Assembly (NCBI GenBank): GCA_038040285.1
Contig: JBBPIN010000007.1
Location: forward strand, 1-64,000
From: Mayfieldus sp038040285
GTDB lineage: Bacteria > Actinomycetota > Thermoleophilia > Solirubrobacterales > 70-9
DNA length: 64,000 nt
Reading direction: 5' to 3'
Below are positions 23,209 through 32,187 of this stretch, piece after piece. The position numbers and the translations under genes are program-made. Under the pieces are notes generated by a model. The model saw nothing but the letters and a program-made list of their open reading frames with translations, made no database searches and was not told where the DNA came from. How positions within the stretch are numbered: the stretch's first letter is position 1; each line of letters opens with the position of its first letter.

Positions 23209-25731
23209 TCAGGCAGTTTCGTGCGAACTGGTGACCGGTTCCTGCTGCTGCGGCGAGTCCGGGGCACTGCTGAGCACGCGGGCCAGATCGGCCTCGGTGA
23301 TCAACACCTGGCGCGGCTTCGAGCCCTCATAGCCGGAGATCACGCCGCGTCGCTCGAGCATGTCGATGAGCCGGCCGGCGCGCGTGTAGCCGACCCGGAG
23401 CCGCCGCTGCAGCATCGAGACCGAGGCTGTCTGCGTCTGCACGACCAGGTGAATTGCCTCGTCGAGCAGGTCGTCCTGATCGGGGTCGATGTCTCTCGCC
23501 TCGGCATCGTCCTCGGGCTCGGTTCGGGCCTCGAGCAGCTCCTGCTCGAACTCGGGCTCTCCCTGCTTCGACCAGTGGGTGGTGATGCGGGCGATCTCCT
23601 CCTCGGACACGAAGGCGCCCTGGATCCGCTGCATCTTCGAGGTCCCCGCGGGGCGGAACAGCATGTCGCCCTGGCCGAGCAGCGCCTCCGCCCCACCCTG
23701 GTCGAGGATCACCCGCGAGTCGGTCTGCGAGGAGACGGCAAAGGCGATCCGGGCTGGGATGTTGACCTTGATCGTCCCGGTGATGATGTCGGTCGACGGC
23801 CGCTGCGTCGCCAGCACAAGGTGGATGCCGGTCGCGCGCGACTTCTGGGCGAGCCGGATGATCGAGTCCTCGACCTCGGCCGGCGCCACCATCATCAGGT
23901 CCGCGAGCTCGTCGATCACGCAGAGGACGTGAGGCAGCGGCGGCTCGCCGACCCGCTTGCGGGCCCGGTTGAGCTCTGCGAGATTGCGACAGCGCGCCTC
24001 GCCCATGATCCCGTAGCGGTTCTCCATCTCGCCGATCAGGTTGGCGAGCACGTTGGCCGCCAGCCGCGGCGAGGTGACCACAGGGGTGAGCAGATGGGGA
24101 ATGTTCTCGTAGTGGTTGAGCTCGACCCGCTTCGGATCGACCAGAACCATGCGCACCTCGTTTGGGGAGGCGCCCATCAGGATCGAGCTGAGCACGGCGT
24201 TGATGCAGCCCGACTTGCCCGATCCGGTGGTTCCGGCGACGAGCACGTGGGGCATTTTCTGGAGGTCGGTCCAAACCGCGTTGCCGGCGATGTCCTTGCC
24301 CAGCCAGCCGACCAGTGGCGAGGCCTTGGCCGGCCGTCCCTGGTAGATGTCGCCGAGCCGCACCAGCCGCCGCTTCGAGTTGGGCACCTCGACACCGACC
24401 GCCTGCTTGCCCGGAATCGGCGCCAGGATGCGGATGTCGGTCGAGGCCAACGCGTAGGCGAGGTCGTTCGCAAGCTCGGTGACCTTCTTGACCTTGGTGC
24501 CCGGCGCCAGCCGCAGCTCGTAACGCGAGACGTGCGGGCCGCTGACGATGCCGACGATCTTCGCCTCGACGCCGAAGTGGCCGAGCGCCTCGACGAGCTT
24601 GCGGCCCACGGCCTCGTGTTCGCGTGGGTCGGGCCCCTTGTCGGCCTTGCCCTTCTCCAAGACGTTTGCCGGCGGCGGCTTGTAGGCGATCTCGTCCGAG
24701 GCGGTGACGCCGCGCTTCTCGCCCATCGGGGTAACACCACTTTCCGCCCGCGTGCTCGCTCCGCTCGGCGCTCGATCCCCCAGATCCTGACTCGCGCCTC
24801 GCTCCGCGTCCGCCGCGGGCGGGTGGTCGTCTGTTCCTGCGTCCCCGTCTGCTCCAACGTCCTCCTCGGCAAGCTCATGTGCCGCCACGACCATCTCGCC
24901 GGTCGGCGCCTCCGAGTCCGGCACGTCGGGCTCGGGATCGTGATCGAACTCCACCACCCGCACCTCTGGCTCGAGGTCCTCCTCGGGGTACTCGCTCATC
25001 ACGTCGGTGGGCGCAACCTGGGTCTCCTGGCCGGCCATCTCCTCGTCCTTTCGCCACTGGGTCTGGGCGACCGTGCGCGCCATCTCGGCGCTGCTCGCCC
25101 GGGCCTTCGTGATCGCCTTGCCGGTTTCGCTCAGGAAGGCGGCGATCGAAGTGCCGGTCAGCAGCATTGCCCCGGCGAAGATCAGCAGCGCGGCGATGAT
25201 GTGGGCGCCGACCCGCTGGAACAGGGTCGAGGTGGCCCAGTAGAGCGCTTCGCCTGCGAGCCCGCCGTGCTGCGGGAACCACGCCGGGTCGAAGTAGCCG
25301 GGCCGCAGTGGGTGGTCGGCCCCGATGTGCGCCGTCTGCGTCGCGAAGGCGAGCAGCAGCCCGGCGATCACGCAGATGCCGCCGGTGCGCAGAGGCCGGA
25401 TCGCGGGCAGAAACGGCTTCAGGATCAGCGCCGCCCCGCTCGCGAACAGCGCCAGCGGCGCCAGGTAGGCGACCTTGCCGAACAGGTAGGTGAGGGCGTC
25501 CTTAGCCCCGGAGCCGATCTTGCCGCCCTCCCAGCCCAGGTAGAGCACGAGGGTCAGATAGACCCCGACTGCGATCAGGCTCAACCCGATCACGTCGAGC
25601 TGGCGCTGCTCGAGCTTTTCGAGCTGCTCGCGACTAAGGCGCGGTGAAACCTTGGGGCGTCGCCGTTTCTGAGCACGCGAACCGCCACGCCGGCGCGCGG
25701 GACGTCTTCGGCGCTTTCGCCGCACGGACAT
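23209..25731 (-). CDS. ftsK: DNA translocase FtsK/SpoIIIE
   Basis: 840 residues. A very basic start, four transmembrane helices (about residues 47-210), an acidic linker, the alpha-beta motor with Walker A GTTGSGKSG near residue 497 and Walker B CVIDELADLMM, and the C-terminal gamma winged helix (LLDEAIHLVVQTQTASVSML) that reads KOPS sites. It pumps chromosomal DNA through the division septum. The linker around residues 300-325 (ERGASQDLGDRAPSGAS) looks like inserted low-complexity sequence. Start is ATG 25731. Confidence 0.95.
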   Translation of the reverse strand: MSVRRKRRRRPARRRGGSRAQKRRRPKVSPRLSREQLEKLEQRQLDVIGLSLIAVGVYLTLVLYLGWEGGKIGSGAKDALTYLFGKVAYLAPLALFASGAALILKPFLPAIRPLRTGGICVIAGLLLAFATQTAHIGADHPLRPGYFDPAWFPQHGGLAGEALYWATSTLFQRVGAHIIAALLIFAGAMLLTGTSIAAFLSETGKAITKARASSAEMARTVAQTQWRKDEEMAGQETQVAPTDVMSEYPEEDLEPEVRVVEFDHDPEPDVPDSEAPTGEMVVAAHELAEEDVGADGDAGTDDHPPAADAERGASQDLGDRAPSGASTRAESGVTPMGEKRGVTASDEIAYKPPPANVLEKGKADKGPDPREHEAVGRKLVEALGHFGVEAKIVGIVSGPHVSRYELRLAPGTKVKKVTELANDLAYALASTDIRILAPIPGKQAVGVEVPNSKRRLVRLGDIYQGRPAKASPLVGWLGKDIAGNAVWTDLQKMPHVLVAGTTGSGKSGCINAVLSSILMGASPNEVRMVLVDPKRVELNHYENIPHLLTPVVTSPRLAANVLANLIGEMENRYGIMGEARCRNLAELNRARKRVGEPPLPHVLCVIDELADLMMVAPAEVEDSIIRLAQKSRATGIHLVLATQRPSTDIITGTIKVNIPARIAFAVSSQTDSRVILDQGGAEALLGQGDMLFRPAGTSKMQRIQGAFVSEEEIARITTHWSKQGEPEFEQELLEARTEPEDDAEARDIDPDQDDLLDEAIHLVVQTQTASVSMLQRRLRVGYTRAGRLIDMLERRGVISGYEGSKPRQVLITEADLARVLSSAPDSPQQQEPVTSSHETA

Positions 25732-25825
25732 CAGAGTTCAGTTCGACGCCTGAGGGAGCTCCCCTGCGCGCCTGAAACCGCGTAAAGAAGCCGTAAATCC
25801 TCGGCTCGCGCCCCCGGCACGGGGC

Positions 25826-25831
25826 TAACAT
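25826..25831 (+). promoter_or_regulatory. -10 box of leaderless response-regulator promoter
   Basis: TAACAT 6 bases before the ATG at 25838; no ribosome site in front of the gene. Confidence 0.4.
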
Positions 25832-25837
25832 CGAGCC

Positions 25838-26530
25838 ATGCCTGTAGAAGAGGAGCTGCTCGGCGGGCGCGTCCTCGTGATCGAGGACGACACCGAGATC
25901 ACCGACGCGCTGCGACGCTCTCTGCGTCACGAGGGCTACGAGGTGCGCACCGCCGGTGACGGCGTCGAAGCGCTCGACGCAGCCGCCGAGTTCATCCCCG
26001 ACCTGGTCGTCCTGGACCTCGGCCTTCCGCGCCTCGACGGGATCGAGGTCTGCAAGCAGCTGCGCGCCGACGGCGACGTGCCGATTCTCATCCTCACCGC
26101 ACGCACCGAGACCGATGACCGGGTGACCGGGCTCGACAGCGGCGCCGACGACTACCTGGTCAAGCCGTTCGAGCGCCAGGAGTTCCTGGCCAGGATCCGG
26201 GCGCTGCTGCGGCGCCGCCCGCCGCGCGGCTCCGCATCGCTGAGCGTCGGCGACCTGAGGCTCAACCCGGACACGCGCGAGGTCCATCGCGGGGGCCGCG
26301 AGATCGAGCTGACCAACCGCGAGTTCGAGCTGCTCGAGTACCTGATGCGCAATGAGCGCCTGGTCGTCTCGCGCGAGCGCCTGCTCGACGAGGTCTGGGG
26401 CTATGACCCGATGGCGGCGACCAACACCATCGACGTCTTCATCTCCAATCTGCGGCGCAAGCTCGAGGCCGCCGGTGAGCCACGCCTCCTCCACACCAAG
26501 CGCGGGGCGGGGTACGTTCTGAGGGCCTAG
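25838..26530 (+). CDS. OmpR/PhoB-family response regulator
   Basis: 230 residues. The receiver domain has the acidic pair EDD near residue 17, phospho-acceptor Asp60 (LVVLDLGLPRLDG), the switch Thr in LILTART and Lys in YLVKPFE. The C-terminal winged-helix domain (LTNREFELLEYLMRN, then TIDVFISNLRRKLE and TKRGAGYVLRA) binds DNA repeats. Two bases separate it from the sensor kinase. It resembles MprA/TcrA-type regulators of envelope stress, but the signal is unknown. Confidence 0.93.
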   Translation: MPVEEELLGGRVLVIEDDTEITDALRRSLRHEGYEVRTAGDGVEALDAAAEFIPDLVVLDLGLPRLDGIEVCKQLRADGDVPILILTARTETDDRVTGLDSGADDYLVKPFERQEFLARIRALLRRRPPRGSASLSVGDLRLNPDTREVHRGGREIELTNREFELLEYLMRNERLVVSRERLLDEVWGYDPMAATNTIDVFISNLRRKLEAAGEPRLLHTKRGAGYVLRA

Positions 26531-26532
26531 GC

Positions 26533-27972
26533 ATGGCTGTCCTGCGTCGCCTCACTCACCCCAGGGGCTGGCCGGTGCGCTGGCGCCTCGCCGTCGGCTC
26601 CGCCGGGTTGACGCTGGCGATCCTGCTCGTCTTCGCCGCCGTGATCGGCCACCTGGCGACGGAGCGCATCCGCAACGACTTCAACCGCGAGATGCGAGGA
26701 GCGGTGACCACGCTGGGCGCCCAGGTGGAGGTCACCCAGACGTCCGGCGGGACGCTCGTCACAGGCCCTGAGCTCGGCGACTTCGCGCTGCCCAACGGCG
26801 CCGTGGTCAGAGTCTTCGACGCCAACCACCAGATCTTGGAGCAGACCCACCACGCACCGAACCTCGGCCTGCCGCGCGCCGGAATCATCCACGTCGGGCC
26901 GCTGCGGGTCGTCAGCACACCGATCGTCAGCGAAGGTGGTGGTGTCGTCGGTTATGTGCAGTACGCGCGCAACGACCAGCACGTCGACTCGACGATCGAG
27001 CGGCTGTGGCTGTTCGTCGCCGCCGGGGTCGTCGGAGGGGTGCTGCTGGCCAGCCTTGCGGGCTTAGCGATCGCCAACCATGCGATGCGGCCGATCGCCT
27101 CGCTGACCGCGACCGCGGGCGAGATCGCAAGCACCCGTGACACCTCGCGACGCATGCCGCAGCCGGACGTCGCCGACGAGGTCGGCGAGCTGGCGCGCAC
27201 CCTGGATCAGATGCTTCGCTCGCTCGACGCGGCGCGAACCGAGCGAGAACAGGCGATGCAGCAGCAACGCGAGTTCGTCGCCGACGCCTCGCACGAGTTG
27301 CGCACCCCGCTGACCAGCGTGATCGCCAACCTGGAGCTGCTCCAGGCCTCGCTCCCGTCGCCCGAGAGCTCCGAGGACCACGAGATGGTCGATTCCGCGC
27401 TTCGCTCCTCGCGGCGGATGAGCCGGCTGGTCGCCGACCTGCTGCTGCTCGCCAGGGCCGACGCCGGGAGGATCAGCGAGCGCACCGACTGCGATCTTGC
27501 CGAGATCGCCGGCAACGCCGCGGCCGAGGTGGCGCCAGTCGCCGGAGGGCGGCAGCTCAACCTCGACAACGGGCGCCCGGTGCCCATACACGGCAATCCC
27601 GACGAGCTGCATCGCATGGTCGTCAACCTGCTCGACAACGCCGTTCGGCATACGCCGGACCACTCGACGATCGAGCTCCGACTCGAGGTGGATGGCGACA
27701 AGGCGATCGTCGAGGTCGCCGACGACGGGCCCGGGATTCCCGACGGCATACGCGAGCACGTCTTCGATCGCTTCGTGCGGGGCAGCGGTCCGGCAGACAC
27801 CGCGATCGGCGGCGGCACCGGACTCGGCCTTGCGATCGTGCGCGCGGTCGCGCGCTCCCATGGCGGTGAGGTGAAGGCGAGCCAATCGTCCCTCGGAGGG
27901 GCGCTGGTCACCGTCACCCTCCCGCTCAGAAAGACTGAACAACCAATTACATCCTCTTTAGGGGCGCTTTAA
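26533..27972 (+). CDS. Two-component sensor histidine kinase
   Basis: 479 residues. TM1 about 18-40, extracytoplasmic sensor region 41-155, TM2 about 158-181, HAMP to about 235, HisKA with the phospho-His in DASHELRTPLTS (His254), and HATPase_c with N box NLLDNAVRHTPD, G1 VADDGPGIP and G2 GGGTGLGLAI. It phosphorylates the regulator encoded just before it. The sensor region has no recognised fold. Transcription ends at the hairpins that follow. Confidence 0.93.
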   Translation: MAVLRRLTHPRGWPVRWRLAVGSAGLTLAILLVFAAVIGHLATERIRNDFNREMRGAVTTLGAQVEVTQTSGGTLVTGPELGDFALPNGAVVRVFDANHQILEQTHHAPNLGLPRAGIIHVGPLRVVSTPIVSEGGGVVGYVQYARNDQHVDSTIERLWLFVAAGVVGGVLLASLAGLAIANHAMRPIASLTATAGEIASTRDTSRRMPQPDVADEVGELARTLDQMLRSLDAARTEREQAMQQQREFVADASHELRTPLTSVIANLELLQASLPSPESSEDHEMVDSALRSSRRMSRLVADLLLLARADAGRISERTDCDLAEIAGNAAAEVAPVAGGRQLNLDNGRPVPIHGNPDELHRMVVNLLDNAVRHTPDHSTIELRLEVDGDKAIVEVADDGPGIPDGIREHVFDRFVRGSGPADTAIGGGTGLGLAIVRAVARSHGGEVKASQSSLGGALVTVTLPLRKTEQPITSSLGAL

Positions 27973-28008
27973 AGCTCGGACTTAGTTTCCATCGCGGACG
28001 AGACACAC

Positions 28009-28049
28009 GGGCTCGTCGAGGATCTCCCCCTTAGCACCTCGACGAGCCC
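28009..28049. repeat. 13-bp perfect inverted repeat after the two-component operon
   Basis: GGGCTCGTCGAGG (28009-28021) and CCTCGACGAGCCC (28037-28049) flank 15 bases. It is the first of three consecutive hairpins between the kinase and rnj genes. Confidence 0.75.
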
Positions 28050-28051
28050 AC

Positions 28052-28071
28052 CTTCAGCCCTAGGGCTGAAG
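28052..28071. repeat. 20-bp perfect palindrome
   Basis: CTTCAGCCCTAGGGCTGAAG is fully self-complementary. It lies between the first hairpin and the T-tailed terminator; a dimeric protein site is as likely as a hairpin. Confidence 0.7.
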
Positions 28072-28072
28072 C

Positions 28073-28117
28073 AGCCGCCGGGCTCCCCCCTCCCTAGAGC
28101 CCGGCGGCTTTCTTTTT
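28073..28117 (+). terminator. Intrinsic terminator of the two-component operon
   Basis: A 13-bp perfect stem (28073-28085 with 28097-28109, GCCGCCGGGCTC arm), an 11-base loop, then TTTCTTTTT. It should end plus-strand transcription; the minus-strand rnj gene ends 7 bases away and may use the stem without the T-run. Confidence 0.85.
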
Positions 28118-28123
28118 GCGGTC

Positions 28124-29785
28124 CTAGACCTCGACCACGACCGGCAGCACCATCGGGCGGCGGCGCAGCTTCTCGTAGACGAACTCCGCGATGTCGTCGT
28201 GGAGGTCCTCCTGGAGCAGCGGCAGCTCGCGGACCTCGTGGCGGGCGGCGTCGGCGAGCGAGTCCTCGACAACGTCGCGCAGGTCCTCCACCAGCCCGTC
28301 GGCCTCCTCGAGGAAGGGGACACCGCGGAAGATCACCTCGGGCGGCGCAACCATCGAGCCGTCGTCGGAGGAGACCGTCGCGACGACGATGAATATGCCG
28401 TCAGCGGAGATCGTCCTGCGGTCGCGCAGCGCGACGTCGTCTGGCTCGCCGATGTCGACGCCGTCGACGAAGATCATCCCGGCTCCGACGTCCTCTCCGA
28501 GCCGGGCGCCGGATTCGTCCAGCTCGAGGGGCACCCCGTTGGCGCCCTGGAAGACGCGGTCGGATTCGATTCCGACCGATAGCGCGAGGTCGGCGTGAAG
28601 GCGCAAGCGCTTGTGGTCTCCGTGAACGGGCAGCACGTAGCGGGGCTTGGTCAGGTTGAGCATCAGCTTCAGCTCCTCCTGGCAGCCGTGACCGGATGCG
28701 TGGATCGGCGCGTCGGACGCGGTAACCACCGAGGCGCCGATCTGGAAGATGCGGTCGATGGTCTCGTTGACGGCCCGCTCGTTGCCGGGGATCGGGGACG
28801 CCGAGAAGACGACCGTGTCGCCGGAGTGAAGCTCGACGTCGCGATGGTCGTTGTGGGCCATACGGCGCAGGGCCGACAGCGGCTCGCCCTGGCTGCCGGT
28901 GGAGATCGCGATCACCTTCTCGTCGGGGAAGTCCTCGATCTCCTTCGGCTGGATAAACAGCCCGGACGGCGCCTCCGCCATGCCGAGGTTGGAGGCGATG
29001 TTGAAGTTCTTGCGCATCGAGCGCCCCACCAGGGCGACCCGCCGGTCGAGCTGCACGGCGGCGTCGATGGCCTGCTGCACGCGATGAACGTTGGAGGCGA
29101 ACGAGGTGACGATGATGCGCCCCTTGCAGCGGGAGAAGGTCTCCAGCAGGGCCGGCCCGACGCTCGACTCCGAGGGGGAAACGCCCGGCCGGTCGGCATT
29201 GGTCGAGTCGCCGCAGAGGAGCAGCAGGCCCTCGCGCCCAACCTCGGCCAGCCGCGAGACGTCAGCGGGGCGGCCGTCGACCGGAGTCTGGTCGAATTTG
29301 TAGTCACCGGTCAGAAGCACCGAGCCCAGCTCGGTCCTCAGCAGCACGCCGCGCATGTCGGGGATCGAGTGCGAGAGGTGGATCAGTTCGAGCTCGAACG
29401 GTCCGAGCTTCACCCGCTCTCCGGCCTCGAGCTCTTCAAGGGGGGCGTCGCCGAGCTTGTGCTCGTCGAGCTTCGAGCGAACGAGGCCGACGGTCAGCAG
29501 GCCGCCATAGATCACCGGCGGCTGACCGAGCTCCCGCAACACGTAGGGCAGCGCGCCGACGTGGTCCTCGTGACCGTGGGTGAGAACGATCGCCTCGATG
29601 TCCCCGGCGCGCTCGCGCAGATACGAGAAGTCGGGTAGGACGAGGTCGATGCCGAGCATCTCGGTGGTCGGGAACATCAGCCCGGTATCGACGACGACTA
29701 TGCGCCCGTCGTACTCGACGACGGTCATGTTCTTGCCGATCTCCCCCAACCCGCCGAGGGGGAGCACTCTCAGGGTTCCGCTCAA
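28124..29785 (-). CDS. rnj: Ribonuclease J
   Basis: Metallo-beta-lactamase/beta-CASP nuclease with 5'-3' exo- and endonuclease activity on RNA. Motifs: LPLGGLGEIGKNM, LTHGHEDHVGALPY, HLSHSIPD, LTGDYKFDQTP, and the beta-CASP motifs STGSQGEPLSAL and ASGHGCQEELK; a C-terminal dimer domain completes the 553 residues. Start is TTG 29785, overlapping the dapA stop as TTGA. RNase J next to dapA is a common actinobacterial pair. With rny, both major decay initiators are in this window. Confidence 0.95.
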   Translation of the reverse strand: MSGTLRVLPLGGLGEIGKNMTVVEYDGRIVVVDTGLMFPTTEMLGIDLVLPDFSYLRERAGDIEAIVLTHGHEDHVGALPYVLRELGQPPVIYGGLLTVGLVRSKLDEHKLGDAPLEELEAGERVKLGPFELELIHLSHSIPDMRGVLLRTELGSVLLTGDYKFDQTPVDGRPADVSRLAEVGREGLLLLCGDSTNADRPGVSPSESSVGPALLETFSRCKGRIIVTSFASNVHRVQQAIDAAVQLDRRVALVGRSMRKNFNIASNLGMAEAPSGLFIQPKEIEDFPDEKVIAISTGSQGEPLSALRRMAHNDHRDVELHSGDTVVFSASPIPGNERAVNETIDRIFQIGASVVTASDAPIHASGHGCQEELKLMLNLTKPRYVLPVHGDHKRLRLHADLALSVGIESDRVFQGANGVPLELDESGARLGEDVGAGMIFVDGVDIGEPDDVALRDRRTISADGIFIVVATVSSDDGSMVAPPEVIFRGVPFLEEADGLVEDLRDVVEDSLADAARHEVRELPLLQEDLHDDIAEFVYEKLRRRPMVLPVVVEV

Positions 29786-30654
29786 CCCGCCGCTGCCAGG
29801 ATCCCGGCCGCCTCTAGCGCTGGGCGGATCGCTTGCCGCTGCTCCTCGGTCGCCGGAATCAGCGGCAGTCTCAGGGCGTCGGACTCGATCAGCCCCAACA
29901 TCTTCAAGGCCGCCTTCACGGGGATCGGGTTGGCCGTGATCGCCATCGCCTCGTAGATCGGCGCAAGCTCCGCGTCGATCTGCCCCACGCGTTCGAGGTC
30001 ACCGTCCTGCCCGGCATCCCACATCTCCCGCATCTGGGGTCCGACCAGGTGCGATGCCACGAGGATGCCGCCGGCGCCGCCGAACTCGATCGTGCGGCCG
30101 AAGACCCCATCATTGCCCGCCAGCACGCTGAGGCCTTCGACCAGCCCCAATTCGTCGTCGTTTGCCTGCTTGACGGCGACGATGTTCGGCATCCGGGCCA
30201 GCTCGGCGAGCAGGTCCGGGGCCATGTTCAGCGCCGTCCGCGAGGGGATGTTGTAGAGGACGATCGGCAGCCCGACCTCGGAGACCGCGTTGTAGTGCGC
30301 GATCAGCCCGGCCCGGTTGGGCCTGTTGTAGTACGGGGTGACGACGATCGCTGCGTCGGCCCCAGCCTCGGCGGCGAGCTTGGTCAACTCGACTGTGTGC
30401 AGGGTGTCGTTGGAGCCGGTCCCGAGGATCAGCGTCGCTTCGTCGGAGAGCTCGTCGTGAACGGCGCGAAACACAGCCAGCTTCTCGTCGTCGCTGAGCG
30501 TCGGCGCCTCGCCGGTCGTGCCGGCGATCACGAGGCCGTGCGAGCCGTGCTCGACCAGATGCCGCGCCAGCCGTCGCGTGCCGGCATCGTCGACTCCGCC
30601 GTCCTCGTGGAACGGTGTGACCATGGCGGTTAGGACCCCGCGAAGCTCCGACAT
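29782..30654 (-). CDS. dapA: 4-hydroxy-tetrahydrodipicolinate synthase
   Basis: Condenses pyruvate with aspartate semialdehyde, the entry step to lysine and diaminopimelate. TIM-barrel motifs: GVLTAMVTPFHEDGGVD, GTTGEAPTLSDDEK, the catalytic Tyr in YYNRPNRAG and VLYNIPSRTAL, and the Schiff-base Lys in IVAVKQAN. Length 290 aa is normal. Overlaps rnj by 4 bases; dapB follows the amidase on the same strand. Confidence 0.95.
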   Translation of the reverse strand: MSELRGVLTAMVTPFHEDGGVDDAGTRRLARHLVEHGSHGLVIAGTTGEAPTLSDDEKLAVFRAVHDELSDEATLILGTGSNDTLHTVELTKLAAEAGADAAIVVTPYYNRPNRAGLIAHYNAVSEVGLPIVLYNIPSRTALNMAPDLLAELARMPNIVAVKQANDDELGLVEGLSVLAGNDGVFGRTIEFGGAGGILVASHLVGPQMREMWDAGQDGDLERVGQIDAELAPIYEAMAITANPIPVKAALKMLGLIESDALRLPLIPATEEQRQAIRPALEAAGILAAAG

Positions 30655-30677
30655 CCCGAGGCAGGGTACCGCGCCGT

Positions 30678-32021
30678 TCAGCCCGCGGCCGGGGACTGCG
30701 ATCGGGCGACGGCCTCTGGGCGGCGTTCGGCCCAGGGCTGCGCTTCCTCGAGCTGCGCCGCCACACGGATCAGGAGGTCCTCGCGCCCGTAGGCGGCCAC
30801 GAGCTGGGTTCCGATCGGCAGCCCCTCGTCGCTCCAGTGCAGGGGCAGCGAGATTCCAGGCTGGCCGGTCGTGTTCCAGAAGGCGACGAACCCGGCCGTG
30901 GGCACGCAGCGGAACAGCGGCGCGGCCGGATTGTCAGGATCGGGCACGAAAGAGCCCAGCGGCGTCGGCGGCTCACCCATCGTCGGCGTCAGCAGCAGGT
31001 CGAAGCCCTCCTCCCACCAGGCGGCGGCGTTGCGGGCGGCGCGCTGCTGGTACTCGAGCGCGCTGAGGTACTGGGGGCCGCTGAACGAGCGGCCCATCTC
31101 GGCGAGCGCCCAGGTCGAGGCCTCCACCCCATCCTCGGTGACCTCCTTGCCCGTCTTGCGGGACCAGTAGTCGAGATTCCAGGCAACGCCCGCGGTCCAG
31201 CGCTGGATGAAGCGCTCGGTGTAGTCGCCTTCGTCGAGCGCCGCGGGATGGGATCGCTCGACCGAATGGCCGAGCGACTCCAGCAGCCTCCCCGTCGCCT
31301 CCGCCGCGGCAACGCAATCCGGGTGCACCTCGAACTGGCCGGCCGGGGCGGTCGTCATCAATCCCACCCGAAGCTTGCCGGGATCGGCGCCGACCTCCTC
31401 CAGGTAGGGCCGCGCCGGCGTCGGAGCCACGTACGGGTCGCCGGGCACCTCGCCGTCGATCAGCTCGAGGATCCTGGCGCTGTCACGAACCGAGCGCGCC
31501 ACCACGTGCTCGCTGATCAGCCCGGTCATGACGTCGCCGAACTCGGGCGCCTGGCTGACCCGGCCCCGCGACGGCTTCAAGCCGACCAGCCCGCAGGCGG
31601 AGGCCGGCATGCGGATCGAGCCACCACCGTCATTGGCATGGGCCACCGGGACCATCCCGGCGGCGACCGCAGCCGCCGAGCCGCCGCTCGACCCAGCCGG
31701 CGATCGGTCCGTGTCCCAAGGGTTGTGGGTCGGCCCGTGGGCCTCGGGCTCGGTCGTGGCGAGGATGCCCAGCTCCGGCGTGTTGGTGTGGCCGAGGACG
31801 ACGAAACCCGCGGCGCGGAAACGGCGCACCAGCTCGGTGTCCGAGTCCTCGGTCCAGCCGAGGTCGCGCAGGTGCTTCATGCCCTCGTGGAAGGGATCGC
31901 CGGCCGAGTGCGCCATCAGGTCCTTGAGCAAAAAGGGGACGCCGCGGAAGGGACCGTCGGGAAGCTCAGACTTCGCGGACTCCAGGCCCTTCTCGAACAG
32001 CGGGTGGATAACCGCGTTCAA
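30678..32021 (-). CDS. Amidase-signature enzyme, 5' end probably frameshifted
   Basis: The intact frame (447 aa from TTG 32021) has the Ser-cisSer-Lys core: Lys in PFLLKDLMA, SSGGSAAAVAAG and GGGSIRMPASACGLVGLKP, so it hydrolyses an amide or similar bond. Family members start about 40 residues earlier. In the same frame back to 32111, AQADLVRSGEASPAEL and EAAIARIEASNPE are readable but have no start; the start GTG 32136 (VTDLARMD) lies in another frame. One extra base, or a 5-base loss, near 32112 separates the two. The dapA-amidase-dapB order has no obvious metabolic meaning. Confidence 0.8.
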   Translation of the reverse strand: MNAVIHPLFEKGLESAKSELPDGPFRGVPFLLKDLMAHSAGDPFHEGMKHLRDLGWTEDSDTELVRRFRAAGFVVLGHTNTPELGILATTEPEAHGPTHNPWDTDRSPAGSSGGSAAAVAAGMVPVAHANDGGGSIRMPASACGLVGLKPSRGRVSQAPEFGDVMTGLISEHVVARSVRDSARILELIDGEVPGDPYVAPTPARPYLEEVGADPGKLRVGLMTTAPAGQFEVHPDCVAAAEATGRLLESLGHSVERSHPAALDEGDYTERFIQRWTAGVAWNLDYWSRKTGKEVTEDGVEASTWALAEMGRSFSGPQYLSALEYQQRAARNAAAWWEEGFDLLLTPTMGEPPTPLGSFVPDPDNPAAPLFRCVPTAGFVAFWNTTGQPGISLPLHWSDEGLPIGTQLVAAYGREDLLIRVAAQLEEAQPWAERRPEAVARSQSPAAG

Positions 32022-32187
32022 CTCCGGGTTGCTCGCCTCGATGCGAGCGATCGCCGCCTCGACCAGCTCGGCGGGGCTCGCCTCGCCCGACCGGACCAGA
32101 TCTGCCTGGGCCGTCCATGCGGGCCAAATCGGTCACCGGGCGATCCTATTAGTCGGCTAGCCAGTCAAGTGGTGGTTGCCGCGGCGT

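Noticed and set aside
24740..24830. GC-rich quasi-repeats (CTCGCTCCGC twice) in the ftsK linker as an inserted mobile element
   Set aside because: Linkers of FtsK are naturally variable, the copies are short, and no second full copy was found in the window.
22393..25647. A 1084-codon open frame on the plus strand opposite ftsK and the RodZ-like gene
   Set aside because: It is the antisense shadow of two well-recognised genes; in GC-rich DNA the frame opposite third codon positions stays open. No family features.
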